Source: Bradyrhizobium lablabi | GTDB taxonomy: Bacteria > Pseudomonadota > Alphaproteobacteria > Rhizobiales > Xanthobacteraceae | Assembly: GCF_018129385.1 (NCBI RefSeq) | Contig: NZ_JAFCLN010000007.1 | Coordinates: 124,001 to 188,000, forward strand | Direction: 5' to 3' | DNA length: 64,000 bases | Shown here: one piece after another, positions 17,609-25,213 of the stretch | Numbering within the stretch: position 1 is the stretch's first letter | Layout of the letters: every line of letters starts with the position of its first letter | The notes under the pieces: generated by a model | Database searches by the model: none | Told to the model about the DNA's origin: nothing | What the model saw: the letters and a program-made list of their open reading frames with translations, nothing else | Program-made: the position numbers and the translations under genes

Positions 17609-20389
17609 ATGCCTCCGGCGATACCGATTGCGACCTACCGCCTGCAACTCACAGCAGATTTCGATTTCGACGCGGCAGCGGCGGTCGTTCCCTATCTGAA
17701 AGCGCTCGGCATCACGCACCTTTATGCGTCGCCCTTCATGAAGGCGCGCAAGGGCTCCACGCATGGTTATGATGTCGTCGATCACACCAAATTCAACCCG
17801 GAGCTCGGCGGCGAGGCCGGCTTCGAACGATTGAGCGCGGCGCTCCGGCAGCACGATCTCGGCCTGATCCTCGACTTCGTGCCCAACCATGTCGGCGTGC
17901 ATTTTGACGACAATCCCTGGTGGCTCCATGTACTCGAATGGGGCCCGGCCTCGCCGCACGCCGCATCGTTCGACATCGACTGGGATCAATTGCCCTATCG
18001 CTCGCGCGGCGGCGTGTTGCTGCCGATCCTCGGCTCTTCCTACGGGCAGGTGCTGGAGCGCGGCGAGATCGAACTTCGTTATGACGCGGATGAAGGCAGT
18101 TTTTCCGCCTGGTATTATGAGCACCGCTTGCCGATCGCGCCGGAGCGCTACGGCGAGGTTCTGCGCACGATCGTCAGGGAAGCGGACGCGAGTGAAACCG
18201 CCGCCGGGAAAGAACTGCTGGCGCTGGCTTCGCAATATCCCGGCCTGCGCCATCCAAACCGCGAGGAAGCTCCCGCCTTCAAGGCGGCGCTTCGGGCGAT
18301 CCAAGGTGGCGGCGACATCATCGAACGCGGGCTCGCCGCCTATCGCGCCGGAACAGATCGCGCGTCCCAGACGCTGACGCTGCACCATCTGCTCGAACGC
18401 CAGCATTACAAGCTCGGTCACTGGCGGCTGGCCTCCAGCGACATCAACTATCGCCGCTTCTTCGACGTCAACTCGCTGGCGGGCCTGCGGGTGGAGGATT
18501 CCCGCACCTTCGATGCCGCGCACGACCTGGTTAAGAAGCTGATCGCCGAAGGCAGGTTGCAAGGTCTCCGGCTCGATCACATCGACGGCCTGCGCGATCC
18601 CGTGCAATACTTTCAGCGCCTGCGCCGCCTCGTCCGCGACGCACATGGCGGCAAGCAGAAGCCGTTCTACATCCTGATCGAAAAGATCCTCGGCGAGCAC
18701 GAGAAACTTCACGTCTTTGCCGGCGTTCACGGCACCACAGGCTATGAGTGGATGAATGCGATCACGCAGGCCTTGATCGACGGCAACGGCCTGGCGCCAC
18801 TCGACGAGGTCTGGCGCCAGGTCAGCGGCCAGTCGCCCAGGCTGGAGCCGGTGCTGCTGGAGGCGAAGCGCCGGGTGCTGGAAACGCTATTGACCAGCGA
18901 ATTCACAGTGCTCTCGCGGCTGCTCGCACGGATCGCCAGCGGGCATTATTCGACACGCGATTATTCCGCCGACAGTCTGCGGCGCGCGCTCGAACTCTAT
19001 GTGCTGCATTTCCCGGTCTATCGCACCTACCTGACAGCGGCCGGGCCGACCGCGCATGACCGCGCACTGGTCTCGCGGACGATCGAGAAAGCGCGCGCCG
19101 ACTGGTTCGACGCCGACGAAGGCCTGTTCGATTTCCTGCGCGATGCGCTCACCATGGATCTGCTCAAGCCGGGACGGCCTCCCCACAGCGCGCCCCGGGT
19201 CCGGCGATTTGCGCTGAAGGTGCAGCAGTTCACCGGCCCCATGATGGCAAAGTCGCTCGAGGACACGGCATTCTACCGCTATCACCGGCAACTGGCGCTG
19301 AACGAGGTCGGCGGCGATCCTGCGGCAAAAGCCCTTTCCATCGATGCCTTCCACGGTTTGATGCAGAAGCGCGCCGCGGAATGGCCGCACGGCATGACGT
19401 CGACCGCGACGCATGACACCAAGCGCGGCGAGGATGCCCGCGCCCGCATCATGGCGTTGGCGGAGATCCCGGGCGAATGGACCTCGGCGGTCGCGCGCTG
19501 GAAGGTGCTGAACGCGCCGCACATCGTGCTCGACGGCGAAATGCGCGCGCCCTCGGTGACGTTCGAATACATGCTGTACCAAGCCCTGCTCGGTGCGTGG
19601 CGCCCGGAGGACGCTTCTTTGCCGGAGCGGCTGCAAGCCTATGCCTTGAAAGCAGCACGGGAAGGCAAGCAGGAGACGAGTTGGCTCAATCCGCATATGG
19701 CCTATGAGGAAGGCGTGAAGACGTTCATCGAGCGGATGCTCGATCGCTCGATCTCCAGTGAGTTCCTCAATTCATTGGACACGCTGGCGAGGCGCATCTC
19801 GCTGCTGGGCGCGTTGAACTCGCTGAGCCAGATTACGTTGAAGGCGACGATGCCGGGCGTGCCGGATTTCTATCAGGGCACGGAGCTTTGGGATCTTTCC
19901 TTTGTCGATCCCGATAATCGCCGGCCAGTCGATTTTGCGCCGCGTGCATCCGCACTTTCATCCGTCGAGTCGCCAGACTGGTCTCACCTGGTGCAGGGTT
20001 GGCCAGGCGGCCAGTTAAAATTCGCCTGGACGCGGCATCTCTTGAAGCTGCGAAGCGACATGGCCGATGTCTTCACTGACGGCGACTATCAGCCGCTGCA
20101 AGCGACGGGACCGCACCGCGATCACGTCATCGCCTTTGCGCGGCGACACGGCCGCGATGCCGTGATCGTCGCGGTGGCAAGATCGTTCGCGCCGTTTACG
20201 GATGGCGGGCGCATATGGCCGACCGCGGCAGCTTTTGACGGCGCCATCGACATCGCCGGCTATTCAACGGAGAAGGGCGGACGCATGTTGGCTCTTTCGG
20301 GCCTGTTCGAGCATCTTCCGGCCGCAGTGGTGAAAGCAAAGGTGCAGCGCACGGCAAGACCACGGCGCAAGCAAAAGGAAGAGGCCTAG
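17609..20389 (+). CDS. treY: Maltooligosyl trehalose synthase
   Basis: Isomerises the reducing-end alpha-1,4 bond of maltodextrins to alpha,alpha-1,1. The 926-residue protein begins with PIATYRLQLTADFDF and THLYASPFMKARKGSTHGYD, both TreY hallmarks; catalytic D323 in GLRLDHIDGLRDP, E358 in ILIEKILGEHE and the STATHDTKRGEDARAR motif follow. Its length fits bacterial TreY with the family-specific helical insertions. The ATG lies 4 bases after the treZ stop. It ends the five-gene operon and runs directly into a terminator-like hairpin. Confidence 0.96.
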   Translation: MPPAIPIATYRLQLTADFDFDAAAAVVPYLKALGITHLYASPFMKARKGSTHGYDVVDHTKFNPELGGEAGFERLSAALRQHDLGLILDFVPNHVGVHFDDNPWWLHVLEWGPASPHAASFDIDWDQLPYRSRGGVLLPILGSSYGQVLERGEIELRYDADEGSFSAWYYEHRLPIAPERYGEVLRTIVREADASETAAGKELLALASQYPGLRHPNREEAPAFKAALRAIQGGGDIIERGLAAYRAGTDRASQTLTLHHLLERQHYKLGHWRLASSDINYRRFFDVNSLAGLRVEDSRTFDAAHDLVKKLIAEGRLQGLRLDHIDGLRDPVQYFQRLRRLVRDAHGGKQKPFYILIEKILGEHEKLHVFAGVHGTTGYEWMNAITQALIDGNGLAPLDEVWRQVSGQSPRLEPVLLEAKRRVLETLLTSEFTVLSRLLARIASGHYSTRDYSADSLRRALELYVLHFPVYRTYLTAAGPTAHDRALVSRTIEKARADWFDADEGLFDFLRDALTMDLLKPGRPPHSAPRVRRFALKVQQFTGPMMAKSLEDTAFYRYHRQLALNEVGGDPAAKALSIDAFHGLMQKRAAEWPHGMTSTATHDTKRGEDARARIMALAEIPGEWTSAVARWKVLNAPHIVLDGEMRAPSVTFEYMLYQALLGAWRPEDASLPERLQAYALKAAREGKQETSWLNPHMAYEEGVKTFIERMLDRSISSEFLNSLDTLARRISLLGALNSLSQITLKATMPGVPDFYQGTELWDLSFVDPDNRRPVDFAPRASALSSVESPDWSHLVQGWPGGQLKFAWTRHLLKLRSDMADVFTDGDYQPLQATGPHRDHVIAFARRHGRDAVIVAVARSFAPFTDGGRIWPTAAAFDGAIDIAGYSTEKGGRMLALSGLFEHLPAAVVKAKVQRTARPRRKQKEEA

Positions 20390-20433
20390 AGCGGGATGAC
20401 TTTTCTTCGAATCGCCATCCCGCTCTATCTTTT
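20387..20433 (+). terminator. Terminator-like hairpin after treY (dispersed repeat type)
   Basis: A 12-base perfect stem (20387-20398 with 20416-20427) starts in the treY stop codon and is followed by TCTTTT, so it can work as an intrinsic terminator. The AGAGCGGGATG...CATCCCGCTCT form resembles a dispersed Bradyrhizobium-type intergenic repeat (inference). Confidence 0.65.
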
Positions 20434-20437
20434 GTCT

Positions 20438-20511
20438 GAGCATGATCACCGCGCAAACGCTTCGCGTTTGTCGCGAGGGAAAACCGGTGTCCACTTTTCC
20501 GGATCATGCTC
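20438..20511. repeat. GAGCATGATC inverted repeat element
   Basis: Outer arms GAGCATGATC (20438-20447) and GATCATGCTC (20502-20511) enclose an inner hairpin GCAAACGCTTCGCGTTTG and a segment AAAACCGGTGTCCACTTTTCC. This composition is typical of a dispersed intergenic repeat family in Bradyrhizobium-like genomes. It lies directly after the treY terminator, between convergent genes. Confidence 0.65.
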
Positions 20512-20523
20512 CAGAAACAGCGC

Positions 20524-20553
20524 GGCCGTCCGGGATCTTTGGGCCGGACGGCC
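20524..20553. other. GC-rich hairpin in the treY/PHA intergenic region
   Basis: Ten-base perfect arms GGCCGTCCGG and CCGGACGGCC separated by 10 bases. No U-tract follows on either strand, so it may be structural rather than a terminator. No gene is seen between 20390 and 20704. Confidence 0.5.
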
Positions 20554-20658
20554 TGGCGGTGATCGTGCCGATTCGAGAGATCGGTTCCCTACCCCGCGCA
20601 GCAGAAATACTCCGGGAAATTCGTTGCCAGCAAGCTAACAATCCGTCGATCCGGATTC

Positions 20659-20697
20659 TTGCAGCATCGTTGCTGTGGCGCAGCAACGATGCTGCAA
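20659..20697 (-). terminator. Long perfect hairpin downstream of the PHA-system gene
   Basis: Two 17-base perfectly complementary arms (20659-20675 and 20681-20697) with a 5-base loop, 8 bases past the stop of the minus-strand gene. No clear U-run follows, so termination would be atypical; it can also protect the 3' end of the mRNA. Confidence 0.5.
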
Positions 20698-20704
20698 CTG
20701 CGAA

Positions 20705-21013
20705 TCAGCGCTTTGTCAGCAAGAGCTTGCCGCGCTGCTTGATTGCGGCCTGCGCGACTTCCGCAAAGCGCTGGAGCAGCCACGGCAGCACCACTTCAAC
20801 CTTTACATGATCTTCTTCAACGTCGACATGACCGTTCGCGGCCTGGCCCAGCGCACGCACGCGAAAATTCATGCGGTTGTCTTCCCAGCGCTCTTCATCG
20901 ACGGCCAGCACCGGCACGCTGGAGGCCGCACGCGAGAGCCCGTTCTTGAGCCGGCGCATCGCTTCTTCGCGGCCGAGGCTGTGGGGAATCGAAACAACGA
21001 GCGGCGCGGGCAT
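20705..21013 (-). CDS. Polyhydroxyalkanoic acid system family protein
   Basis: A 102-residue protein resembling the PHA_gran_rgn family, small proteins often encoded near PHA genes and thought to act at PHA granules. It starts MPAPLVVSIPHSLGREEA and contains the characteristic RVRALGQAANGHVDVEEDHV central strand region and a Lys/Arg-rich end. The ATG at 21013 has AGAGGA 8 bases upstream; a longer reading frame to 21076 has no ribosome site. No PHA synthase is nearby, so the context gives no support for the function. Assignment rests on recalled family pattern. Confidence 0.7.
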   Translation of the reverse strand: MPAPLVVSIPHSLGREEAMRRLKNGLSRAASSVPVLAVDEERWEDNRMNFRVRALGQAANGHVDVEEDHVKVEVVLPWLLQRFAEVAQAAIKQRGKLLLTKR

Positions 21014-21097
21014 CGCAATATCCTCTGTTGGCCTGACTGGATGTAATCGCAAGCGGCTCAAAAGGAAGAGCGGCAAGCATTATCGCGCCGCAAAAAC

Positions 21098-21122
21098 GGA
21101 ACTATCACGATTCCGGTTTGTT
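21098..21122 (+). promoter_or_regulatory. EcfG-like promoter upstream of the DUF3309 gene
   Basis: GGAAC (21098-21102), 16 bases, then TGTT (21119-21122): one mismatch to the EcfG consensus GGAAC-N16/17-CGTT. A start near 21130 would leave a leader of about 45 bases to the ATG at 21175. One mismatch in a short motif could be chance. Confidence 0.4.
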
Positions 21123-21174
21123 GCCCCGCCGAAGGCAGACACAGGCGCCCCGTCATGGGCTGAGGAGAGGTCTT

Positions 21175-21339
21175 ATGTCTATCGGCACAATCATCCTGAT
21201 CATTCTGATCATCGCGCTGCTCGGCGGATTTTCCGGTATCGGCGGCGGCCCGTTCTACGGCACCGGCTATTACGGCGGCGGCGGGCTCGGGCTGATCATT
21301 GTCATTCTGTTGATCCTGTTGTTGCTGGGTAAGCTGTAA
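21175..21339 (+). CDS. DUF3309 family small membrane peptide
   Basis: A 54-residue hydrophobic peptide starting MSIGTIILIILIIALLGG. A first membrane segment (about 3-19) is followed by a Gly/Tyr-rich linker (YGTGYYGGGG) and a second segment LIIVILLILLLLGKL. This segment-glycine linker-segment pattern is that of DUF3309, a family of unknown function common in Rhizobiales. A strong GAGGAGAGG ribosome site lies just upstream of the ATG. The upstream EcfG-like motif suggests stress expression. The reading frame is clear and the family match likely. Confidence 0.8.
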   Translation: MSIGTIILIILIIALLGGFSGIGGGPFYGTGYYGGGGLGLIIVILLILLLLGKL

Positions 21340-21353
21340 GCCAAACACATGTC

Positions 21354-21452
21354 GTCATTCCGGGATGCGCCCTCTTGGGCGCAGGCCCGGAATCCATAAC
21401 CACCATCGTGAGTATGGATTCCGGGCTCGTGCTTCGCACGCCCCGGAATGAC
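21354..21452. repeat. Inverted repeat element between DUF3309 and ligD
   Basis: Outer arms GTCATTCCGGG (21354-21364) and CCCGGAATGAC (21442-21452), and inner arms CCCGGAATCCATA (21386-21398) and TATGGATTCCGGG (21413-21425), pair perfectly; each half also has a short internal hairpin. It separates the convergent DUF3309 and ligD genes. The sequence resembles the ATGGATTCCGGG family of dispersed repeats in Bradyrhizobium-like genomes. Confidence 0.75.
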
Positions 21453-21468
21453 GGTCGTGTTGTAGCCG

Positions 21469-24084
21469 CTACAGTTTCCCCGCCAGCTTCTTCATCGCCG
21501 GCTTGATGGGGCCGGCTGCGTCTTCATATCCGTCCCACGCCTTGCTCTTGCCGAGCAGCGCCGGCACGCTGCGTACCGTATAGCGCTTGGGATCGAGATC
21601 GCCGCGCACTTGCGCCCAGGTCACCGGCATCGAGACGGTTGCGCCAGCGCGCGCACGCGGCGACAGCACGCCGACCGCGGTCGACATCCGGTCGTTGCGG
21701 AGATAGTCGAGAAAGATTTTTCCCTTGCGCAGCTTCTTCGACATGTTGAGCAGATAGCGATCGGGATCGTCATTGGCCATCCACTGGCAGACGCCTTGCG
21801 CGAACGCTTTCGCTTCCTTCCACGTCACCTTATCCTTGGCGCCATGCAGCAGCGGCACGACCACATGCAGCCCCTTGCCGCCGGTGGTCTTGCAAAAGCT
21901 TTCCAGACCGACCGCCTCCAGGCGCTGGCGCATCTCCTTGGCCGCCTCGATCACATCGGCGAATTCGACATTTGGTGCGGGGTCGAGATCGAACACCAGC
22001 CGGCCCGGCACGTCGGGGGCATCCGGCGCGCAATTCCAGGGATGCAGCTCCAGCCCGCCGGATTGTGCAACCGCCGCCAGCCCTTCGACACGGTCGATCT
22101 GGATGTAAGGTTTGCGGTCGCCGGAAACCTTGACCAGCTCCAGCAGCTTGGAGGTCCCCGTCATCGCATGGCGCTGGAAGAACGTCTCGCCATTGATGCC
22201 GTCGGGCGCGCGCACCACCGAGCAGGGCCGGCCCTTTAGATAGCCGATCATCCATTCGCCGACTGCTTCGAAATAGTTTGCGAGGTCGAGCTTCGTCACC
22301 GGCTCACCATCGCCGCCGTCAGGCCACAGCGCCTTGTCCGGATTGGAGATGGCAACGCCCATCACCGCGGCGCCTTTTTGGGCCGGCGACTTTCCGGCAA
22401 CGGGTTTTGCGACCTTGGCCATGGTTGGCTTCTCCGCTTCCACGTCGCTTGCGGGTTTGTCTTGCCGAAGCCCCTTGAAGGCTGCCTGCCGGATATTGCC
22501 GCCCTCGGTCCAGCCGGCGAATTCGATTTCGGCGACCAGTTCCGGTTTCAGCCAGTGCACGTCGCGCGTCTTCTTCGGGACATTCTCTCCGCTGAACGGA
22601 TTCTTGTCTGACGCTAGCGCTTTGAGCTGTGGCATCAGTCGACGGACCTTGTCCGCACCAAAACCGGTGCCGACGATGCCGACAAAGGCCAGATGCTTGC
22701 CACGGTAGACGCCGGCCATCAGCGAGCGGAATTTTCCCTGCGTGGTCTTCCAGCCGCCGATCACCACTTCATGCCCGGCGCGCACCTTCGCCTTGGTCCA
22801 GCTTTCCGTGCGGCCCGAGCGATAGGGCGCATCGCGCCGCTTGGAAATGATGCCTTCGAGATTGAGCTTTTGCGCCGATTCGAGCACGGTCTCGCCGTCC
22901 TCTTCGAAATGATCGACATAGCGGACCAGCCTTGTCTTGCCCCTGCGGCTTTCGAGCAATTGCTTCAGCCGTTCCTTGCGTTCGACCAGCGGCAGCGCAC
23001 GGAGATCCTCGCCAGCCGTAAACAGCAGGTCGAATGCGAAGAAGATGAGATTGCCGGTCTTGCCGTCGGCGATCGCCGCCTGTAGCGCCGAAAAGTCGGG
23101 CAATCCCTGCTTGTCGACTGCGACGATCTCGCCGTCGATCAGCGCATCGGGCAACCCGCCGCCTTCTTTCACGATCGCCGGAAACTTGTCGCTCCAGTCG
23201 AGTCCCTTGCGGGTCTTCAGCACTGCCTCGCCATCCTCGACGCGCAACTGCACGCGGTAACCGTCGAATTTGATCTCGTGGCACCAGTTCTCGCCGCTCG
23301 GCGGGCTTTCCACCGTGGCGCAAAGCTGCGGCGCGACGAAGTCCGGCATGGCCGAAATCTTTTTCGGCTTTGCCGTCGCGGCGCGCGAGGCGCCGGCCTT
23401 GCCGTTTGTCCGCGCTTCCGCCGCCATGCCGCGATTGGAGTGCCACACCGCATCGGCTTTGCCCTTGCCGTTCTTCGCCAGCATGAACGGCTTTGGCGCC
23501 CGGCCCTTGCCCGCCGCGATCTGCTCCATCGACCGGCCGGAGGCCACCGAACGGTCTTCGTCCAGAATGTCGTTATCTTCCCCTTCCTTGACGTATTCGT
23601 CGCGGTGCTTGATCAGCAGCCAGTTGGTGCGCTTGCCGCCATAGCGATCGCCCTTCATCCGAACCAGCACCCAGCTTCCGTGCAGCTTCTCGCCATGCAG
23701 GACGAACTTCAGGTCGCCTTTCTTGAAGCCCCGCTCGGGATCATCCGATTCCCAATAGCCGCGATCCCAGAGTTGTACGGTGCCGCCGCCATATTCGCTT
23801 TCGGGGATGGTGCCTTCGAAATCGCCGTAGTCGAGCGGATGATCCTCGACCTCCACCGCCAGCCGCTTGTCATGCGGATCGAGCGAGGGGCCGCGCGTCA
23901 CCGCCCACGACTTGAACACGCCGCCGAACTCCAGCCGTAGATCGTAATGCAGCCGCGTCGCATCGTGTTTCTGGATTACGAAACGCCGCTGTTTCGCGGG
24001 CGCCACCTTGACGTCGCCGGAGGGCTCCTCGGTTTTCTCGAAGTCGCGTTTCTTGCGGTATGTGGCGAGGCGATTGAGAGGCAC
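21469..24084 (-). CDS. ligD: Multifunctional ATP-dependent DNA ligase LigD (PE-Lig-Pol)
   Basis: End-processing and sealing enzyme of bacterial non-homologous end joining; partner of Ku. The 871-residue protein has all three domains in Pseudomonas order: 3'-phosphoesterase (about 1-180, [15 protein letters not shown] with H40, H46 and D48), ATP-dependent ligase (nucleotidyl-lysine K272 in EIKFDGYR) and a C-terminal primase-polymerase domain ([14 protein letters not shown] onward, metal site VFDLDPAP). A Lys/Ala-rich linker (about 200-245) joins the first two. The GTG at 24084 is preferred over TTG at 24153, because the latter would leave only 26 bases to ku and bury the promoters; AGGA lies 8 bases upstream. 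It diverges from ku across 95 bases. Confidence 0.95.
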   Translation of the reverse strand: MPLNRLATYRKKRDFEKTEEPSGDVKVAPAKQRRFVIQKHDATRLHYDLRLEFGGVFKSWAVTRGPSLDPHDKRLAVEVEDHPLDYGDFEGTIPESEYGGGTVQLWDRGYWESDDPERGFKKGDLKFVLHGEKLHGSWVLVRMKGDRYGGKRTNWLLIKHRDEYVKEGEDNDILDEDRSVASGRSMEQIAAGKGRAPKPFMLAKNGKGKADAVWHSNRGMAAEARTNGKAGASRAATAKPKKISAMPDFVAPQLCATVESPPSGENWCHEIKFDGYRVQLRVEDGEAVLKTRKGLDWSDKFPAIVKEGGGLPDALIDGEIVAVDKQGLPDFSALQAAIADGKTGNLIFFAFDLLFTAGEDLRALPLVERKERLKQLLESRRGKTRLVRYVDHFEEDGETVLESAQKLNLEGIISKRRDAPYRSGRTESWTKAKVRAGHEVVIGGWKTTQGKFRSLMAGVYRGKHLAFVGIVGTGFGADKVRRLMPQLKALASDKNPFSGENVPKKTRDVHWLKPELVAEIEFAGWTEGGNIRQAAFKGLRQDKPASDVEAEKPTMAKVAKPVAGKSPAQKGAAVMGVAISNPDKALWPDGGDGEPVTKLDLANYFEAVGEWMIGYLKGRPCSVVRAPDGINGETFFQRHAMTGTSKLLELVKVSGDRKPYIQIDRVEGLAAVAQSGGLELHPWNCAPDAPDVPGRLVFDLDPAPNVEFADVIEAAKEMRQRLEAVGLESFCKTTGGKGLHVVVPLLHGAKDKVTWKEAKAFAQGVCQWMANDDPDRYLLNMSKKLRKGKIFLDYLRNDRMSTAVGVLSPRARAGATVSMPVTWAQVRGDLDPKRYTVRSVPALLGKSKAWDGYEDAAGPIKPAMKKLAGKL

Positions 24085-24118
24085 GGCTGATCCTGTGGCT
24101 GGCCTGCAACAGTATTCC

Positions 24119-24143
24119 GGAACGAAAACCAGCGCCAGCCGTT
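24119..24143 (+). promoter_or_regulatory. EcfG promoter for ku
   Basis: GGAAC (24119-24123), 16 bases, CGTT (24140-24143): exact match to the EcfG consensus. Predicted start near 24150, 30 bases before the ku ATG. Rhizobial ku genes are known to include members of the general stress regulon, which agrees. Confidence 0.72.
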
Positions 24144-24151
24144 CAAGTTCC
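24127..24151 (-). promoter_or_regulatory. EcfG-like promoter for ligD
   Basis: On the minus strand GGAAC (24151-24147), 16 bases, GGTT (24130-24127): one mismatch to CGTT. It would start near 24120, about 35 bases before the ligD GTG. It interleaves with the perfect ku promoter on the other strand, so both genes could be co-induced from one overlapping divergent site. Confidence 0.5.
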
Positions 24152-24179
24152 AAACCGCAGCCCTTACTGGAGATTGGTC

Positions 24180-25064
24180 ATGGCTCCCCGCGCCTATTGG
24201 AAAGGCTCCCTCAAGCTGTCGCTCGTGACATGTCCGGTGGCGCTCTATCCCGCTTCAACAGCGGTCGAGAAAACCCGCTTTCACATGATCAACAAGGAGA
24301 CGGGCAACCGGCTGAAGCAGCAGATGGTCGACGCCGAGACCGGCGACGTCGTGGAAAGCGATCAGAAGGGCCGCGGCTATGAACTGCGGAAGGGCGAGTA
24401 TGTCGAGGTCGAGAGGGAGGAGCTGGAGGCGGTCCAGATCGAGAGCAACCACACCATCGAGATCGACAGCTTTGTGCCGAAGGAGGAGATCGACAAGCGC
24501 TATCTCGACCGGCCCTACTATATCGTCCCCGACGGCAAGGCCGGGATGGATGCCTTTGCGGTGATCCGCGACGCCATGAAAGACCAGGATCGCACCGCGC
24601 TGGCGCGGATCGTGCTGACCAACCGCGAGCACGTGATCGCGATCGAACCGCTTGGCAAGGGCCTGCTCGGCACCACGCTGCGCTACCCCTACGAGCTGCG
24701 CGACGAGACCGACTATTTCGACGACATCAAGAGCCCTAAAATATCGAAAGACATGATCGAGCTTGCCGGGCACATCCTCGACACCAAGGCCGCCCATTTC
24801 GATCCCTCGAAATTCAAGGACGAATACGAGACCGCGCTGAAGGCACTGGTCCGCCGCAAGGCCTCCGGCAAGCCGCCGAAGACCGTCGAGCGGGAGGAGA
24901 AGCCGGACAATGTCGTTAGCCTGATGGATGCGCTGAAGCAGAGCCTGAAAGGCAGGAAGGCCGCGGCCAAACGCGGCCGCTCCACCGCCCGCCGCGCCCC
25001 GCAGCGTCGTCGCCCGGCGCGAAAGGCGCATCGTTCGGCGGCGCGGCACCGCAAGGCGAGCTAG
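24180..25064 (+). CDS. ku: Non-homologous end-joining protein Ku
   Basis: Homodimeric ring that binds double-strand DNA ends and recruits LigD. The 294-residue protein begins MAPRAYWKGSLKLSLVTCPVALYP, the bacterial Ku start, and continues through the Ku core (about 1-235). The tail from about 240 is Arg/Lys/Ala-rich (KRGRSTARRAPQRRR), a feature of bacterial Ku C-termini that bind DNA. The ATG at 24180 has GGAG upstream; an in-frame TTG at 24174 is less likely. It forms a divergent pair with ligD. Confidence 0.96.
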   Translation: MAPRAYWKGSLKLSLVTCPVALYPASTAVEKTRFHMINKETGNRLKQQMVDAETGDVVESDQKGRGYELRKGEYVEVEREELEAVQIESNHTIEIDSFVPKEEIDKRYLDRPYYIVPDGKAGMDAFAVIRDAMKDQDRTALARIVLTNREHVIAIEPLGKGLLGTTLRYPYELRDETDYFDDIKSPKISKDMIELAGHILDTKAAHFDPSKFKDEYETALKALVRRKASGKPPKTVEREEKPDNVVSLMDALKQSLKGRKAAAKRGRSTARRAPQRRRPARKAHRSAARHRKAS

Positions 25065-25213
25065 TCACTCACGGGTGGCAGACCGTTCACCACCTCTTGT
25101 GAGCGTCTTCTGAGGTGTTCAATACCCCTCGACCGCCGCTTGCATTGATATCGCCCCGAAGGCATTTTGCGTTCCGAGGACCGCCTGAACACAAGAGCGG
25201 CCGGGAGGACGAA

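Noticed and set aside
24085..24153. Longer LigD starting at TTG 24153
   Set aside because: It would cover both EcfG-type promoters and leave only 26 bases to ku; the extra residues show no LigD conservation.
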